DNA of 64,000 nt, taken from Hymenobacter fodinae (GTDB lineage Bacteria > Bacteroidota > Bacteroidia > Cytophagales > Hymenobacteraceae). This document shows, one piece after another, positions 23,966 to 32,647 of this stretch. Within the stretch, counting starts at the first letter, position 1. Each line of letters begins with the position of its first letter. The DNA lies in contig NZ_SRLA01000005.1 of NCBI RefSeq assembly GCF_004745825.1, positions 129,106 to 193,105 of the forward strand, read 5' to 3'. The notes below the pieces were generated by a model, which was not told the origin of the DNA, did not search any database, and saw nothing but the letters and a program-made list of their open reading frames with translations. Position numbers and translations under genes: made by a program.

Positions 23966-24427
23966 ATGGCTGCCCCTGCTCATCACTCCAAAATTACCGC
24001 TACTGTACCAGCTTCGCTCCGCAAGAAATGGGCGGCCTGGGGGCAAGCGGGGCAGGATGCGTTTGCCCTGGTGATGGAAGCTCGCAAGGGGGTACCCGCC
24101 GCCACGGCCTTTGAAGTAGCCGAGGCATTTCAGCTGCAGGCTAATGAGCTGGAGGCCATCTACGAGTTATCGACGAAAACTCTGCGGACCTACTCCCAGG
24201 AAAAGAAAACGCTTAGCGCTGCCAGCAGCGAGAAGACGCTCAAGATCATCAGCCTCTATAACCTAGGCCTGGAGGTGTTCGGCGACGCGGCGGCTTTTCT
24301 GCGCTGGCTGGACAAGCCCGCCCACGGCCTCGACCAGGAAGTGCCCCTACGCCTGCTCGAAACCAGCGGCGGCATTGATCTGGTAGCCGAGGAGCTGACC
24401 CGCATTGCTTACGGCGACTTGTCGTAG
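23966..24427 (+). CDS. Xre/MbcA/ParS-type antitoxin
   Basis: A 153-aa protein. The N-terminal half holds a helix-turn-helix region (AFEVAEAFQLQANELEAIYELS, then TLRTYSQEKKTLSAASSEKT). The C-terminal part is the DUF2384 toxin-binding domain (LEVFGDAAAFLRWLDKPAHGLDQEVPLRLL... VAEELTRIAYGDLS). These proteins neutralise RES-domain toxins and repress their own promoter. The toxin gene starts five bases after this stop. Confidence 0.9.
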   Translation: MAAPAHHSKITATVPASLRKKWAAWGQAGQDAFALVMEARKGVPAATAFEVAEAFQLQANELEAIYELSTKTLRTYSQEKKTLSAASSEKTLKIISLYNLGLEVFGDAAAFLRWLDKPAHGLDQEVPLRLLETSGGIDLVAEELTRIAYGDLS

Positions 24428-24431
24428 CGGT

Positions 24432-24893
24432 ATGTTAGTGTACCGCATTTGCCTGGCTAAGTACGCCGACGACCTGTTTGCCTCTGGCTACCGGGGGCGG
24501 TGGAACTACCAGAACCAGTTCGTGATTTACACGGCCTCATCCCGCGCCCTGGCTTGCCTGGAAAACGTGGTGCACCGGAGCGGCGAAGGCCTCAACGACC
24601 AATTTCGGGTGCTAGTGATTGACGTGCCCGACGACTTGCTGGTGGAAGAAATCACGCTAGGCCAGTTGCCGGCGGCGTGGGAGAAGGCCAGTCGCTACGC
24701 CGTGTGCCAGCCCCTGGGGGCGGCGTGGTACACGCAACGGAAGTCGGCGGTGCTGCGGGTACCCTCGTCTATTATTCCGCAGGAGGCTAACTTTATCCTC
24801 AACAGCCGCCACCCCGAGTTTAAACGCATCCAGATAGTGGCGCGCGAAGAATTTGGCTTTGATGCTCGCATCAAGGCCGCCCAACCCGAGTAG
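24432..24893 (+). CDS. RES-domain toxin
   Basis: A 153-aa protein. The three residues that name the family are visible: Arg in the YRICLAKYADDL or RGRWN segment, Glu in ACLENVVH (residue 44), and Ser in VPSSIIPQEANFIL (about 117). RES toxins such as MbcT split or phosphorolyse NAD+ and arrest the cell. I chose ATG 24432 because it gives the family N-terminus and starts just after the antitoxin stop. With the antitoxin it is a type II toxin-antitoxin module of the Xre-RES (ParST/MbcTA) class. Confidence 0.9.
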   Translation: MLVYRICLAKYADDLFASGYRGRWNYQNQFVIYTASSRALACLENVVHRSGEGLNDQFRVLVIDVPDDLLVEEITLGQLPAAWEKASRYAVCQPLGAAWYTQRKSAVLRVPSSIIPQEANFILNSRHPEFKRIQIVAREEFGFDARIKAAQPE

Positions 24894-24929
24894 GCACGCC
24901 GTACCTGCCCGCATTCACAACCGTTTCCC

Positions 24930-25211
24930 ATGGCCGAATCACCCACTATTCAACTCCTTGACATTATTCAGATGTCGCCGAAAGAAACCTTTCTGGTAGG
25001 CCACTTCACGGGCGCCGTGAAGCCCGGCCCGTGGGAGCTGCGGCTGAATGGGGAACCTATGGCCACGCTGGACATAACCGGCGAGGCGGAGATTGAAGCT
25101 GGCCGCAAGGGCAAGCTGGCGCCACCCCGCGTGGTGGTGTGCCGGGGCACCGTGGAGAAAAGCCGTATCGACTTCACCCGCGACGAAGTGACGCTAGTGC
25201 GCCAAGGGTAA
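24930..25211 (+). CDS. Hypothetical 93-aa protein
   Basis: A small soluble protein with alternating strands (FLVGHFTGAVKPGPWELRLN... ATLDITGEAEIEAG... RVVVCRG), looking like a compact beta-barrel. I do not recognise the family. It follows the toxin gene by 36 bases on the same strand. Its 3' end overlaps the converging hydrolase gene by 18 bases. Confidence 0.6.
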   Translation: MAESPTIQLLDIIQMSPKETFLVGHFTGAVKPGPWELRLNGEPMATLDITGEAEIEAGRKGKLAPPRVVVCRGTVEKSRIDFTRDEVTLVRQG

Positions 25212-26918
25212 ACCGGGCTGGCCTAGAAAGCGCAGAACGGCCTCGTTGAACACCTGCGGCACTTCCTGCGGGGCGTAGTGAGAAGCGCCGGTTAAAATCA
25301 TCAACTGAGCTTTCGGAAGGTGCTCGGCAATAGCCCGCGTGTGCGCCTCCCGAATAACGTCGTGTTGGCCGGCCATCACCAGCACGGGTGCGGTGATGGA
25401 GTGCAGCTCCTCAAACGTCATGTGTGGCTCCTGTAGCAGCAGGCGTAAAAGGCGCGTCGGCTGGCGGGCTTGGGCTTCCGGGGATTTGGCTGCTTCGCGC
25501 CACTGCCGCTGCAACAACTGCAGGAAATCGGGCTCAAGGGCCTCGGCAGTGGGGAAGAGGTTGGCGCCCATCAGCACTATCCGGTTGATGTAAGTGGGGT
25601 ACTGCAGGGCCAGCTTCAGGGCCGTGTTGCCTCCGTCGCTCCAGCCCACGATGTGTACCTTGCGCAGGTGCAGGGAGTCGAGGAGCTGACGGATATCGGT
25701 GGCAAACAGGTCGTAGGTGAGGTTGCCGGTGGTGAAGTCCAGGCTTTTGCCTTGGCCGCGGGTGTCCACGGCTATTACCTCGTAGTGCTTGGCCAGCTGC
25801 CCAATCTGCAACTGGAAGGCGGCTATTGACTGGCTGTTACCGTGCAGCAGGAGCAGGGGCTCGCCTTTTCCGTAGCGCTCAACATATAGCTTGCCTCCTT
25901 GCACCGCTACGTAGTGGCCTACGGCAGCATTCTCGCCGTAGTGCTGCGGGTTGGTTAGCTCCGGCGGGGTGGCCGAGAGGTAGCGCAAGTATCGCAGGCT
26001 GTCGGGCAGGGTGTTTTCTGCTACGGCGGCCGGCGTAGTGGTGGGCTTGCCGCCGCGGTAGGAGTCAGCGGTGAGGTAGAAGCTGAGGTAGCCGGGCTTG
26101 ATTTCGCGCCACTGGGCTTGGCTTTTGTTACGGGTGAGCACGCCGTGGCCCGGCAGGGGTACCGCCGAAATGCCAAAGGCCTTGTAGTTGCCTTCGATGG
26201 CCTCGCTCTGCAGCCACTGTAGCGTGGCGGCCACTTCGCGGTGGCCCTGCAGGAAAATGTGGTAGGGGCGCAGATCCACCTTCACCCAGCCCCGCGGCTG
26301 CGTCACATCGAAGCGAATGTCCTGGGTGAGCAGGGGCTGATCGGGCAGGCCGGCTTTCACGCTGTAGAGGTTCAGCCGAAACTTCACCGACTTGAAGCGG
26401 TTGAAGGCCACGTGAAAGTTGAAGTCTTGCAGCAGGCACTCTTCATCAACCGGAATCACGGTGCCCTGCTCCTTGGCCAGCCCATCATCGGTGAGGTTAG
26501 GCTCGGTGTAGAGGCTAGCGCCCATGAGCGTAGAGCTGCTGGTGCGGCCGAAGGTTTTGGTCTTGACCTTGCCCGGCCTCACCGTCACGGCGGCGAGGCT
26601 AACGGTACTCGGTGCTAACTGAACGGTGGGCGAGTGGCCTAGAAACTCGGCCAGCGGGCGGGCCAGGGTTTCGTAGCCCACGCAGGAAATCAAAAGCTGC
26701 TGCCCCGCGGCCGGCGGCGCGGGAAGGGTAAACCGGAAGTGGCCTAGCGCATCGGCCACGGTGCCCAGGGCCGCGTTGGGAACCCCCACGGACGCAAACG
26801 GAACGGGTGCAGTAGTTTTAGCATCGAGCACGGTGCCGCTCACCAGCAAGGTTTGGGCCCGCAGGTTGAGAGCCGATAAAACACATAGCAGAAGTAGTAA
26901 ATAGGAGCCGTTACGCAT
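25194..26918 (-). CDS. Carboxypeptidase-regulatory-like domain fused to alpha/beta hydrolase
   Basis: A 574-aa exported protein. I chose ATG 26918 because it begins a signal peptide (MRNGSYLLLLLCVLSALNLR). Residues about 25-105 are a CarboxypepD_reg-like domain (VSGTVLDAKTTAPVPFASVG... ISCVGYETL), the module that opens SusC-type receptors. Residues about 120-290 form a beta-rich linker domain (NFHVAFNRFKSVKFRLNLYS). The last 270 are an alpha/beta hydrolase with LLHGNSQS, nucleophile GWSDGG, acid in AGQHDVI and base in GASHYAP. The catalytic triad is complete. The substrate is unknown. This is an unusual order of modules for a hydrolase. Confidence 0.82.
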   Translation of the reverse strand: MRNGSYLLLLLCVLSALNLRAQTLLVSGTVLDAKTTAPVPFASVGVPNAALGTVADALGHFRFTLPAPPAAGQQLLISCVGYETLARPLAEFLGHSPTVQLAPSTVSLAAVTVRPGKVKTKTFGRTSSSTLMGASLYTEPNLTDDGLAKEQGTVIPVDEECLLQDFNFHVAFNRFKSVKFRLNLYSVKAGLPDQPLLTQDIRFDVTQPRGWVKVDLRPYHIFLQGHREVAATLQWLQSEAIEGNYKAFGISAVPLPGHGVLTRNKSQAQWREIKPGYLSFYLTADSYRGGKPTTTPAAVAENTLPDSLRYLRYLSATPPELTNPQHYGENAAVGHYVAVQGGKLYVERYGKGEPLLLLHGNSQSIAAFQLQIGQLAKHYEVIAVDTRGQGKSLDFTTGNLTYDLFATDIRQLLDSLHLRKVHIVGWSDGGNTALKLALQYPTYINRIVLMGANLFPTAEALEPDFLQLLQRQWREAAKSPEAQARQPTRLLRLLLQEPHMTFEELHSITAPVLVMAGQHDVIREAHTRAIAEHLPKAQLMILTGASHYAPQEVPQVFNEAVLRFLGQPGLPLAH

Positions 26919-27213
26919 ATAATGTGGGAGAATGGATACCTGCGGTAAGGAGTAGCAGGCCGGAGAAAAGGTTGTCAGGCGGCGCACGAAGGTCGCGCTG
27001 AAATAGCTGTTTGGAGCAGTAGCCAATGGGCAAACCCGGAAGCTGAGCAGGCCCAAGAGCAAGGTTAAAGTACTGTAGGCACATTGCACAGGGAGTATTC
27101 ATCACCGCTTTTCCGGCACTCAGTTGATTTTTCCGGCACTCACGCAGAAAGTGGAGGTTGCCAGCTGGTAAACGGCGCACTTTTGAGTCATTCATCCACC
27201 TAACTCCTTGGCC

Positions 27214-27990
27214 ATGACTCCGCTTGACAAACTCACCCGCGACGTAAAATTGTTGAAAGCCTACGCCTTGGCGGCCACCTTGCTCCCGGCAGCCTTGCTG
27301 CTAGCCTCAGCGGGCCAGCCCGATAAACCAGTGCACTTTAAAGAGGTATCGGTGGAGCGCTTGAACCTGGTGGAGCGCGACGGGACCGTGAAGATGATTA
27401 TGGCTAACCAAGAGCGCTTTCCACAGGGTGTAACCGTAGATGGTAAGCACATTGACTTCAAGCGTACGCACCCAGGCATGCTCTTTTACAACGCGAAAGG
27501 TGAGGAGTGCGGCGGGCTGATTTTTGATGGCAACCGTGACAAAGATGGCAAGGTGATGGCCGGCGGACATTTCTCGCTTGATCGGTTTGGGCAAGACCAA
27601 GTCATTGCGCTCAATTACCAGGAGCAGGGCAGCGGCTACCGGGCGGGCCTTACGTTCAACGATGCCCCCGATGAATCAATGACGGCCGTTGAGGAGAAGT
27701 ATAAAGCCGCAACCCCCGAGGAAAAGCAGCAAGCCCAAAAAGCCGGTAAGCTGGGCTTGCAAACCCGGCTGTACGTGGGAACCACCGTAGGGCGCTCCTC
27801 GGCCATGATTATGGCCGACCAACGGGGCGAAACCCGGGTAATGCTGGTAGCCAATACGGAACAATCGACCCTAGATTTCAAAGACAGCCAGGGCCGCACC
27901 CGCCTGACCATCGGCGTGGACAAAAACAACCAGCCCGTGCTCCGCTTCCTCGATGAGAAGGGGCAGCCCATTAAACAGGGCGGGCTCTAG
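27214..27990 (+). CDS. Exported hypothetical protein upstream of LytS/LytTR genes
   Basis: A 258-aa protein starting at ATG 27214. One hydrophobic helix near residues 15-34 acts as a signal or anchor. The rest is beta-rich with repeated short units, each with Asp-Gly turns (ERDGTVKMIMAN, GLIFDGNRDKDGK, VMLVANTEQSTLDFKDSQGR, LTIGVDKNNQPVLRFLDEKG), suggesting a repetitive beta-fold. No family recognised. Its TAG stop lies inside a CTAGGCC motif. The kinase gene starts 41 bases later, so it may share their transcript. Confidence 0.65.
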   Translation: MTPLDKLTRDVKLLKAYALAATLLPAALLLASAGQPDKPVHFKEVSVERLNLVERDGTVKMIMANQERFPQGVTVDGKHIDFKRTHPGMLFYNAKGEECGGLIFDGNRDKDGKVMAGGHFSLDRFGQDQVIALNYQEQGSGYRAGLTFNDAPDESMTAVEEKYKAATPEEKQQAQKAGKLGLQTRLYVGTTVGRSSAMIMADQRGETRVMLVANTEQSTLDFKDSQGRTRLTIGVDKNNQPVLRFLDEKGQPIKQGGL

Positions 27991-28031
27991 GCCAGACTGC
28001 CGAAGCGGCGTCGCCTATCTTGCGGTCAACA

Positions 28032-29090
28032 ATGCGTAAACAGCCCTGGTTTTACTTGTTTGTTTTTGTCCTCGCCCTGTTGCTGGCCGTGTACACTCGC
28101 CTGACCATGGCCGTGCGGCCCGAGGAATTCTACCTGTTCCCGGATGCGCCATTCTGGTTATTTCTGGAGTCGTTGCTGGTGATATACTTGCTTGATAACC
28201 TGCACCTACGGGCCACCCGGCGCGGACAGGCCAGCGGGCGGGCGGGTTACTACTTCACCTTGCTGTGGCGCGGGGCGCTGCTCTTCGTAGGCCTATTGCA
28301 ACTGCTGCAAGGAGTGCTGGTGCTTACCCACATCAGCCGCGGCGACTACGACAGCTGGTATGGGGTGGTGCGTGGGCTGTCATCGGCGCTGTTTCTGTAC
28401 TTGCTGGTGGGCAGCGTATACTTGCCCTTCCTGTATCAGCAGCACGCCAGTCAGGTCCGGCTGGCCCTGGAGCGGGCTGAAAAAGCCGCGAGTCGTGCCC
28501 AGCTGCTGGCCTTGCAACAGCACGTTGATCCGCATTTTCTGTTCAACAATCTCAACATTCTGGCGGCACTAATTGAGCCCGAAAACCAACCCGCTCAAGA
28601 CTACCTGGCCCACCTGGCCAGCCTGTACCGGTACCTGGTGCGCACCCGGCAGCACGAAGCAGTGCCCGTGGCAGAGGAGCTAGCCTTTGCTCAAGACTAC
28701 CAGTTTCTGCTGATCAGGCGCTTTGGCGTGGCCTACGAATTCATCCAGGATGTGCAGGCCAGTGAGCAAGAGCTGCGCACCCGCGTGGTGCCACCCGGTG
28801 TGCTGCAGGAGCTACTGACCAATGCCGTGAAGCACAACCTGGCCAGCCGTGCCAACCCCCTGCGCGTGCGGATACTCGTGACGCCCACCTCACTAACTGT
28901 GCACAATGGGCGGCGGCCTCGCCCAACGGCAGCCACCGGGGAGGGCAGTGGGCTACAAGGGGTACGCAGCCGGCTGGCCCTGCTGGCCGATGCCCCCGTG
29001 CGCATTGAGGAAACCCCCGAGTACTTTGCCGTAACGCTGCCGCTTACCCCAGCCCTTAGCTCCCCAGCTCATGCGCCTATTGTTGCTTGA
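28032..29090 (+). CDS. LytS-family sensor histidine kinase
   Basis: A 352-aa protein. Four transmembrane segments fill residues about 5-145. The phospho-acceptor motif is QQHVDPHFLFNNLNILAAL, with His near residue 168. The HATPase part has VVPPGVLQELLTNAVKHNLA (N-box) and GEGSGLQGVRSRL (G-box). This His_kinase/LytS type senses an unknown signal through its membrane part. The response regulator gene overlaps its end by 20 bases, a usual sign of a matched pair. Confidence 0.9.
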   Translation: MRKQPWFYLFVFVLALLLAVYTRLTMAVRPEEFYLFPDAPFWLFLESLLVIYLLDNLHLRATRRGQASGRAGYYFTLLWRGALLFVGLLQLLQGVLVLTHISRGDYDSWYGVVRGLSSALFLYLLVGSVYLPFLYQQHASQVRLALERAEKAASRAQLLALQQHVDPHFLFNNLNILAALIEPENQPAQDYLAHLASLYRYLVRTRQHEAVPVAEELAFAQDYQFLLIRRFGVAYEFIQDVQASEQELRTRVVPPGVLQELLTNAVKHNLASRANPLRVRILVTPTSLTVHNGRRPRPTAATGEGSGLQGVRSRLALLADAPVRIEETPEYFAVTLPLTPALSSPAHAPIVA

Positions 29091-29832
29091 AGATGAAGAA
29101 CCCGCGCTTGATCTGCTGCGCCGGTTTGCCCTCACTTACTACCCGGCAGCCACCATTGTGGGCGAATGCCAACTGGTGGCCGAAGCCGTAGACTTTCTGC
29201 GCACTCATCCGGCCCCCGACCTGATTCTGTCCGACATTGAGCTGCTGGATGGCAACGTGTTCCGTCTGTTTGAGCAGGTGCCAGTAAGCAGCCCCGTGAT
29301 TTTTGTGACGGCCTACGACCAATACCTCGTGCAAGCGTTTGAGCAAAATGGTATTGGCTACGTGCTGAAACCCGTGCAATACGCGCAGTTTGCGGCCGCC
29401 CTGCAGAAGTACGACCGGCTGCGCCAAACGCTGCAGGGGGCTGCCTTGCAGCAGCTGACTGCCGCCGTGCCCATTGCTGCGCCCGCGCCGCGCTACAAAC
29501 AACGGCTCCTGAGCAAGTCGCGCCAGGGCCTGTACCTGCTTGATGTGGCGGATGTGGCGTACCTGCAGCTGCGCAATGGGGTGGCCTACGCCCTCGACCG
29601 CGCGGGCCGCGCCTATCCCTTGTCCGAAACCATGGCTCAACTAGAAGCCAGCCTGGACCCCGCGGCGTTTTTTCGGCTCAACCGCAGCGAGCTGGTGGCA
29701 CTATCGGCAATTGAGCGGCTGGAGCCTTATTTCAACGATACGCTGGCCCTCTACCTGCGCGGCCTGCCCGAAACGCCGCTCATAAGCAGCAGCCATCGAA
29801 CGCCCGAGCTGCGAAAATGGCTGGCCGGCTGA
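29071..29832 (+). CDS. LytTR-family response regulator
   Basis: A 253-aa protein with a receiver domain (acid pocket LLLEDEEPA, phospho-Asp in LSDIEL at residue 55, VTAYDQY, and Lys in VLKPVQYAQF). A LytTR DNA-binding domain follows at about 145-250 (KSRQGLYLLDVADVAYLQ... FFRLNRSELVALSAIERLEP). It is the output of the overlapping LytS-like kinase and should bind direct repeats near its targets. None are evident upstream of the pair. Confidence 0.93.
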   Translation: MRLLLLEDEEPALDLLRRFALTYYPAATIVGECQLVAEAVDFLRTHPAPDLILSDIELLDGNVFRLFEQVPVSSPVIFVTAYDQYLVQAFEQNGIGYVLKPVQYAQFAAALQKYDRLRQTLQGAALQQLTAAVPIAAPAPRYKQRLLSKSRQGLYLLDVADVAYLQLRNGVAYALDRAGRAYPLSETMAQLEASLDPAAFFRLNRSELVALSAIERLEPYFNDTLALYLRGLPETPLISSSHRTPELRKWLAG

Positions 29833-29847
29833 TTGTCGGCGGGTCCG

Positions 29848-29874
29848 CTAGGCCAGTAATTAGTACTGGCCTAG
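29848..29874. repeat. Inverted pair of CTAGGCCAGTA motifs
   Basis: CTAGGCCAGTA (29848-29858) and TACTGGCCTAG (29864-29874) are perfect reverse complements with a five-base loop (ATTAG). The hairpin lies between the converging LytTR gene and DUF4861 gene and could end transcription, though no T run follows. Confidence 0.8.
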
Positions 29875-29926
29875 GAGCTTGGTAGTTGGTATGCAGGCCG
29901 GAATCAGGGGCATTAAGAAAAGGGAG

Positions 29927-31192
29927 CTATTTCCAGCGGACTTCCAGGGGGGCGGCCAAGCGCTGGGCAAACTCACCGAGGTACGTATCCCAGGCAGCGG
30001 CTGAGGCGAACTGCCCGCTTTTCTGCCAGCCAAAGCCTGCGTAAAACACTACAACATCCTGCGTGGGTTTGGTTACAACGTAGAGTTGGCTTTGGTCTTT
30101 TTGGGTTGTGCGGTGGTCTTGATAGTCCCGGATATAGCGGGGTTCCACCACCACGGCCGTGCCCAGGTAAGAGTCGTCTATCTTTTCCCAGTAGCGAAAC
30201 CATCCCGCCTGCTGGTTGGCTCGTACCTCGCCTTGCTGCTCGTGCAGGGTTAGGCCAATGGTGCAGTTTGGCAGCGCCGGAGTAGCCCGGATGTGCTCTT
30301 CAAAGCGAGTTAGGTTACTGCCCAGGTCGAGGGAAATACGCTTGGTCTCCGTGACGGTGCGGCCATTAGCTTGCCAGGGAGCGTAGGTCAGCTCGAACAA
30401 AGTGCGGATGGGGCCGGTGGCTAGAATCTTGTAGCTAGTAAAGTTTTTAGAGACGTAAAGCTGCCCGTTATCGAGGATGCCGCTGCCACCCGTACCCCGG
30501 CTGCCACCCACGTGGTAAGGGTCGTAGCCTTCTCCCGTGTCGGTGTGGTAGGCAAAGGGTTTCTCGTGCACGTGGCGCCCATACCACTTGTCTATAATGG
30601 GGTAAGGTACGCGCTTCAGCCAGCAGTCCATGCCGCTGGTGAGCGTACCGCTGGGGTCTTTTGCTTCGGCTAGTTGTTGGGCCACGGGGCCGTAGGTGCG
30701 AAAGGCCACCCGGTCATTTTCCCAGGCAAAGTCATCGGTGCGTTCGGGCACGAAGCGCGCAAACGTTGTGCGGTCGGTGGGCGCCGGGCCGGGTTGCCCC
30801 GGCTCCAGGGTAAACTGCTTTTGCCCCCGGGCGGGCATGTCAGTCTGAAACAGAAGCTCATCGGGCTGCCCATCCGCATTGCTGTCCAGCCACTGGCTTA
30901 CCAGCGGAGCGCCCGTCTGGCCATCCCGCACTACTACCTGGCCTAGGCCACCTGCCCCCGCCACTTGCCGCACCCGGCTAACCGGCAGACTAACGGTTTC
31001 GGCGGTACGGGCTAGGTTCAGGGTATTGCGCACGGTAATGGTTGCGCCCGTTTTGGTGGGGGCGGGCATGGTGGGGGTACCTCCCGTAAGAAGCCCGGCA
31101 ACGGGTGCCCCCAGGGCTAGAAATCGAAATAAGCTCATAGCAGACAAGGAAAATACGGCAACGCAGCGCACTGAAAGGCCAGCGCCGCTCAT
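29927..31192 (-). CDS. DUF4861 protein, secreted
   Basis: A 421-aa exported protein with a signal sequence in the first 40 residues. Two starts are possible: ATG 31192, three bases past the upstream stop, or ATG 31138. Distinct blocks are FVPERTDDFAWENDRVAFRT, DCWLKRVPYPIIDKWY and GEGYDPYHVGGSRGTGGSGI, which mark DUF4861, a family linked to pectin and uronate-containing polysaccharide loci with GH88/GH105 enzymes. The activity is not certain. It forms an operon with the DUF2264 gene immediately upstream, and both run in the same direction as the HTCS regulator gene. Confidence 0.82.
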   Translation of the reverse strand: MSGAGLSVRCVAVFSLSAMSLFRFLALGAPVAGLLTGGTPTMPAPTKTGATITVRNTLNLARTAETVSLPVSRVRQVAGAGGLGQVVVRDGQTGAPLVSQWLDSNADGQPDELLFQTDMPARGQKQFTLEPGQPGPAPTDRTTFARFVPERTDDFAWENDRVAFRTYGPVAQQLAEAKDPSGTLTSGMDCWLKRVPYPIIDKWYGRHVHEKPFAYHTDTGEGYDPYHVGGSRGTGGSGILDNGQLYVSKNFTSYKILATGPIRTLFELTYAPWQANGRTVTETKRISLDLGSNLTRFEEHIRATPALPNCTIGLTLHEQQGEVRANQQAGWFRYWEKIDDSYLGTAVVVEPRYIRDYQDHRTTQKDQSQLYVVTKPTQDVVVFYAGFGWQKSGQFASAAAWDTYLGEFAQRLAAPLEVRWK

Positions 31193-31195
31193 AAG

Positions 31196-32437
31196 TTAAA
31201 GGGCGTGGTCGGGTTTAACGTCTTGGCCCGACCAAATTCGGCGGGCCGTCCACTCCTGGGAGGGGCTGGCCCAGAAGGCGGCCGTGGCGGGCAGGCCTAG
31301 CGGAAGAAATGCCGTGGTGCAGAGGTAGAGGCTGCCCGTGGAAATGTAGGTTTCGCCGATGCCTGGCTGGTGGCCGCACAAGCCAATTTGCAGCCAGCCC
31401 TGCGCATCGAAAGTGCCTTTGGGCTCCAGAGTCCGGCGGATTACGGCCGTCAGGGCACTGCGCGCCTGCCCCGCCGGCAGCTCTGGCGGAAGTTGCTGCT
31501 GCAGGGCTACTTGGGCCAGGTGCTGAAATGCCCCGCAACGGTAGGCCAGGGAGCGGCCGAAAGCCGCAAACGAACCATCGGGCCCAATCAGACGCTCCTG
31601 CACCATGGCGTAGCGCCGGGCTCGGGCCCGCAGCTTCTCCAGCAGCTCGGGGCTTTCCTTGCCCGCCGCCACCAGCGTGCTCACCACATCCAGCAGCATA
31701 GGCTGAATTACGTAGCTGTTGTAGTAGTCCCAGTGAAAGTCGGGGCCGTCACCGTAGGTGCCGTCTCCTTTGTACCAGGTCAGGTGCTCCTTAATGGCAT
31801 AGTCTAGGCGCATCAGGTCGCCGCTGCCGGTAAACTTGAGCAGGGCCGCTTCAATAATGCCACTAAACAGCAGCCAGTTGCTATACACCGGCTTGATGAC
31901 GCGGGTACTCACCAGGGCCACTACCAACTGCTGTTGGGTGACCGGCGGAAGCTTACCCCAAAGCTGAGTAGGGGCCCGCAGCAGGGCGTGAGCCAGAAAG
32001 GCGGCATCAACTACAGGCTGCCCGCCCTGAGTGAAATTGAGGAAATCAGCGGACTGCGGATTGACTCCCTGAGCTATGGCCTGGCGGGCAAGCTCGGCCA
32101 CGCGCTGCTGCCGGGCTTGCTCGGAGGCGGGCACCTCGGTTAGCTCCAGCCAAGGAGCTAGGCCTGCCAGGGTGCGCCCTAGGGCCTCAAGGTGGGTGAC
32201 GGCGCGCCGGCCGTTTTGCTGACCAGGGGCGGCCTCCACGGGCATGGTGGCTTTCAGCTGCCCGCGCGCGGCGGCTTGTAGCACGGGCTCCGCAATCTTC
32301 AATAGTGTACTAAGCCAATACTCGCGCTCATTGGTTTTAGCGGGCACTGCTGGGGCAGAGGGGTTCCCGGCCCAGGTGGGCAGGGCCAAGGAAGATAGCG
32401 CGGCGGCCGCCCGGGCCACAAAGGAGCGTCGTTGCAT
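31196..32437 (-). CDS. DUF2264 protein, short form
   Basis: A 413-aa protein beginning MQRRSFVARAAAALSSLALP, a twin-arginine-like export signal. DUF2264 blocks include REYWLSTLLKIAEPVL, GQNGRRAVTHLEALGRTLAG-like text (with QNGRRAV), DGPDFHWDYYNSYVIQPML and GPDGSFAAFGRSLAYRCGAF. The fold is predicted to be an (alpha/alpha)6 barrel. My recollection is that a Bacteroides arabinogalactan enzyme of this type is an exo-beta-glucuronidase (GH154), which I cannot check here. It is transcribed with the DUF4861 gene. A longer paralogue lies at 40691-42820. Confidence 0.85.
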   Translation of the reverse strand: MQRRSFVARAAAALSSLALPTWAGNPSAPAVPAKTNEREYWLSTLLKIAEPVLQAAARGQLKATMPVEAAPGQQNGRRAVTHLEALGRTLAGLAPWLELTEVPASEQARQQRVAELARQAIAQGVNPQSADFLNFTQGGQPVVDAAFLAHALLRAPTQLWGKLPPVTQQQLVVALVSTRVIKPVYSNWLLFSGIIEAALLKFTGSGDLMRLDYAIKEHLTWYKGDGTYGDGPDFHWDYYNSYVIQPMLLDVVSTLVAAGKESPELLEKLRARARRYAMVQERLIGPDGSFAAFGRSLAYRCGAFQHLAQVALQQQLPPELPAGQARSALTAVIRRTLEPKGTFDAQGWLQIGLCGHQPGIGETYISTGSLYLCTTAFLPLGLPATAAFWASPSQEWTARRIWSGQDVKPDHAL

Positions 32438-32647
32438 GCGTAGTAGCTCAAAAGGCCATTCAGTGTTATAACCCGGCAGCCGCCTGGCGCGACCAGGGCC
32501 ACTGAGGCTGCAATACTACCACGCCGCCGCCGGAATGGCCGGGGCTATATTAGCAGAATAAGGGGGCATGATTCGGCCGGTACGCTAGGCCAGTGGGTAG
32601 AGGGCAGAAGCAGCCCTACCTATAAATAATGGCCGCTTGCGAGTGGC
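32438..32647. other. 210-bp gap between HTCS and DUF2264 genes
   Basis: The stretch holds two CTAGGCC-type motifs (32585 and 32645), the second spanning the stop codon of the HTCS gene. I see no strong hairpin with a T run and no clear -7 box, so I cannot say whether DUF2264/DUF4861 have their own promoter. Confidence 0.5.
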
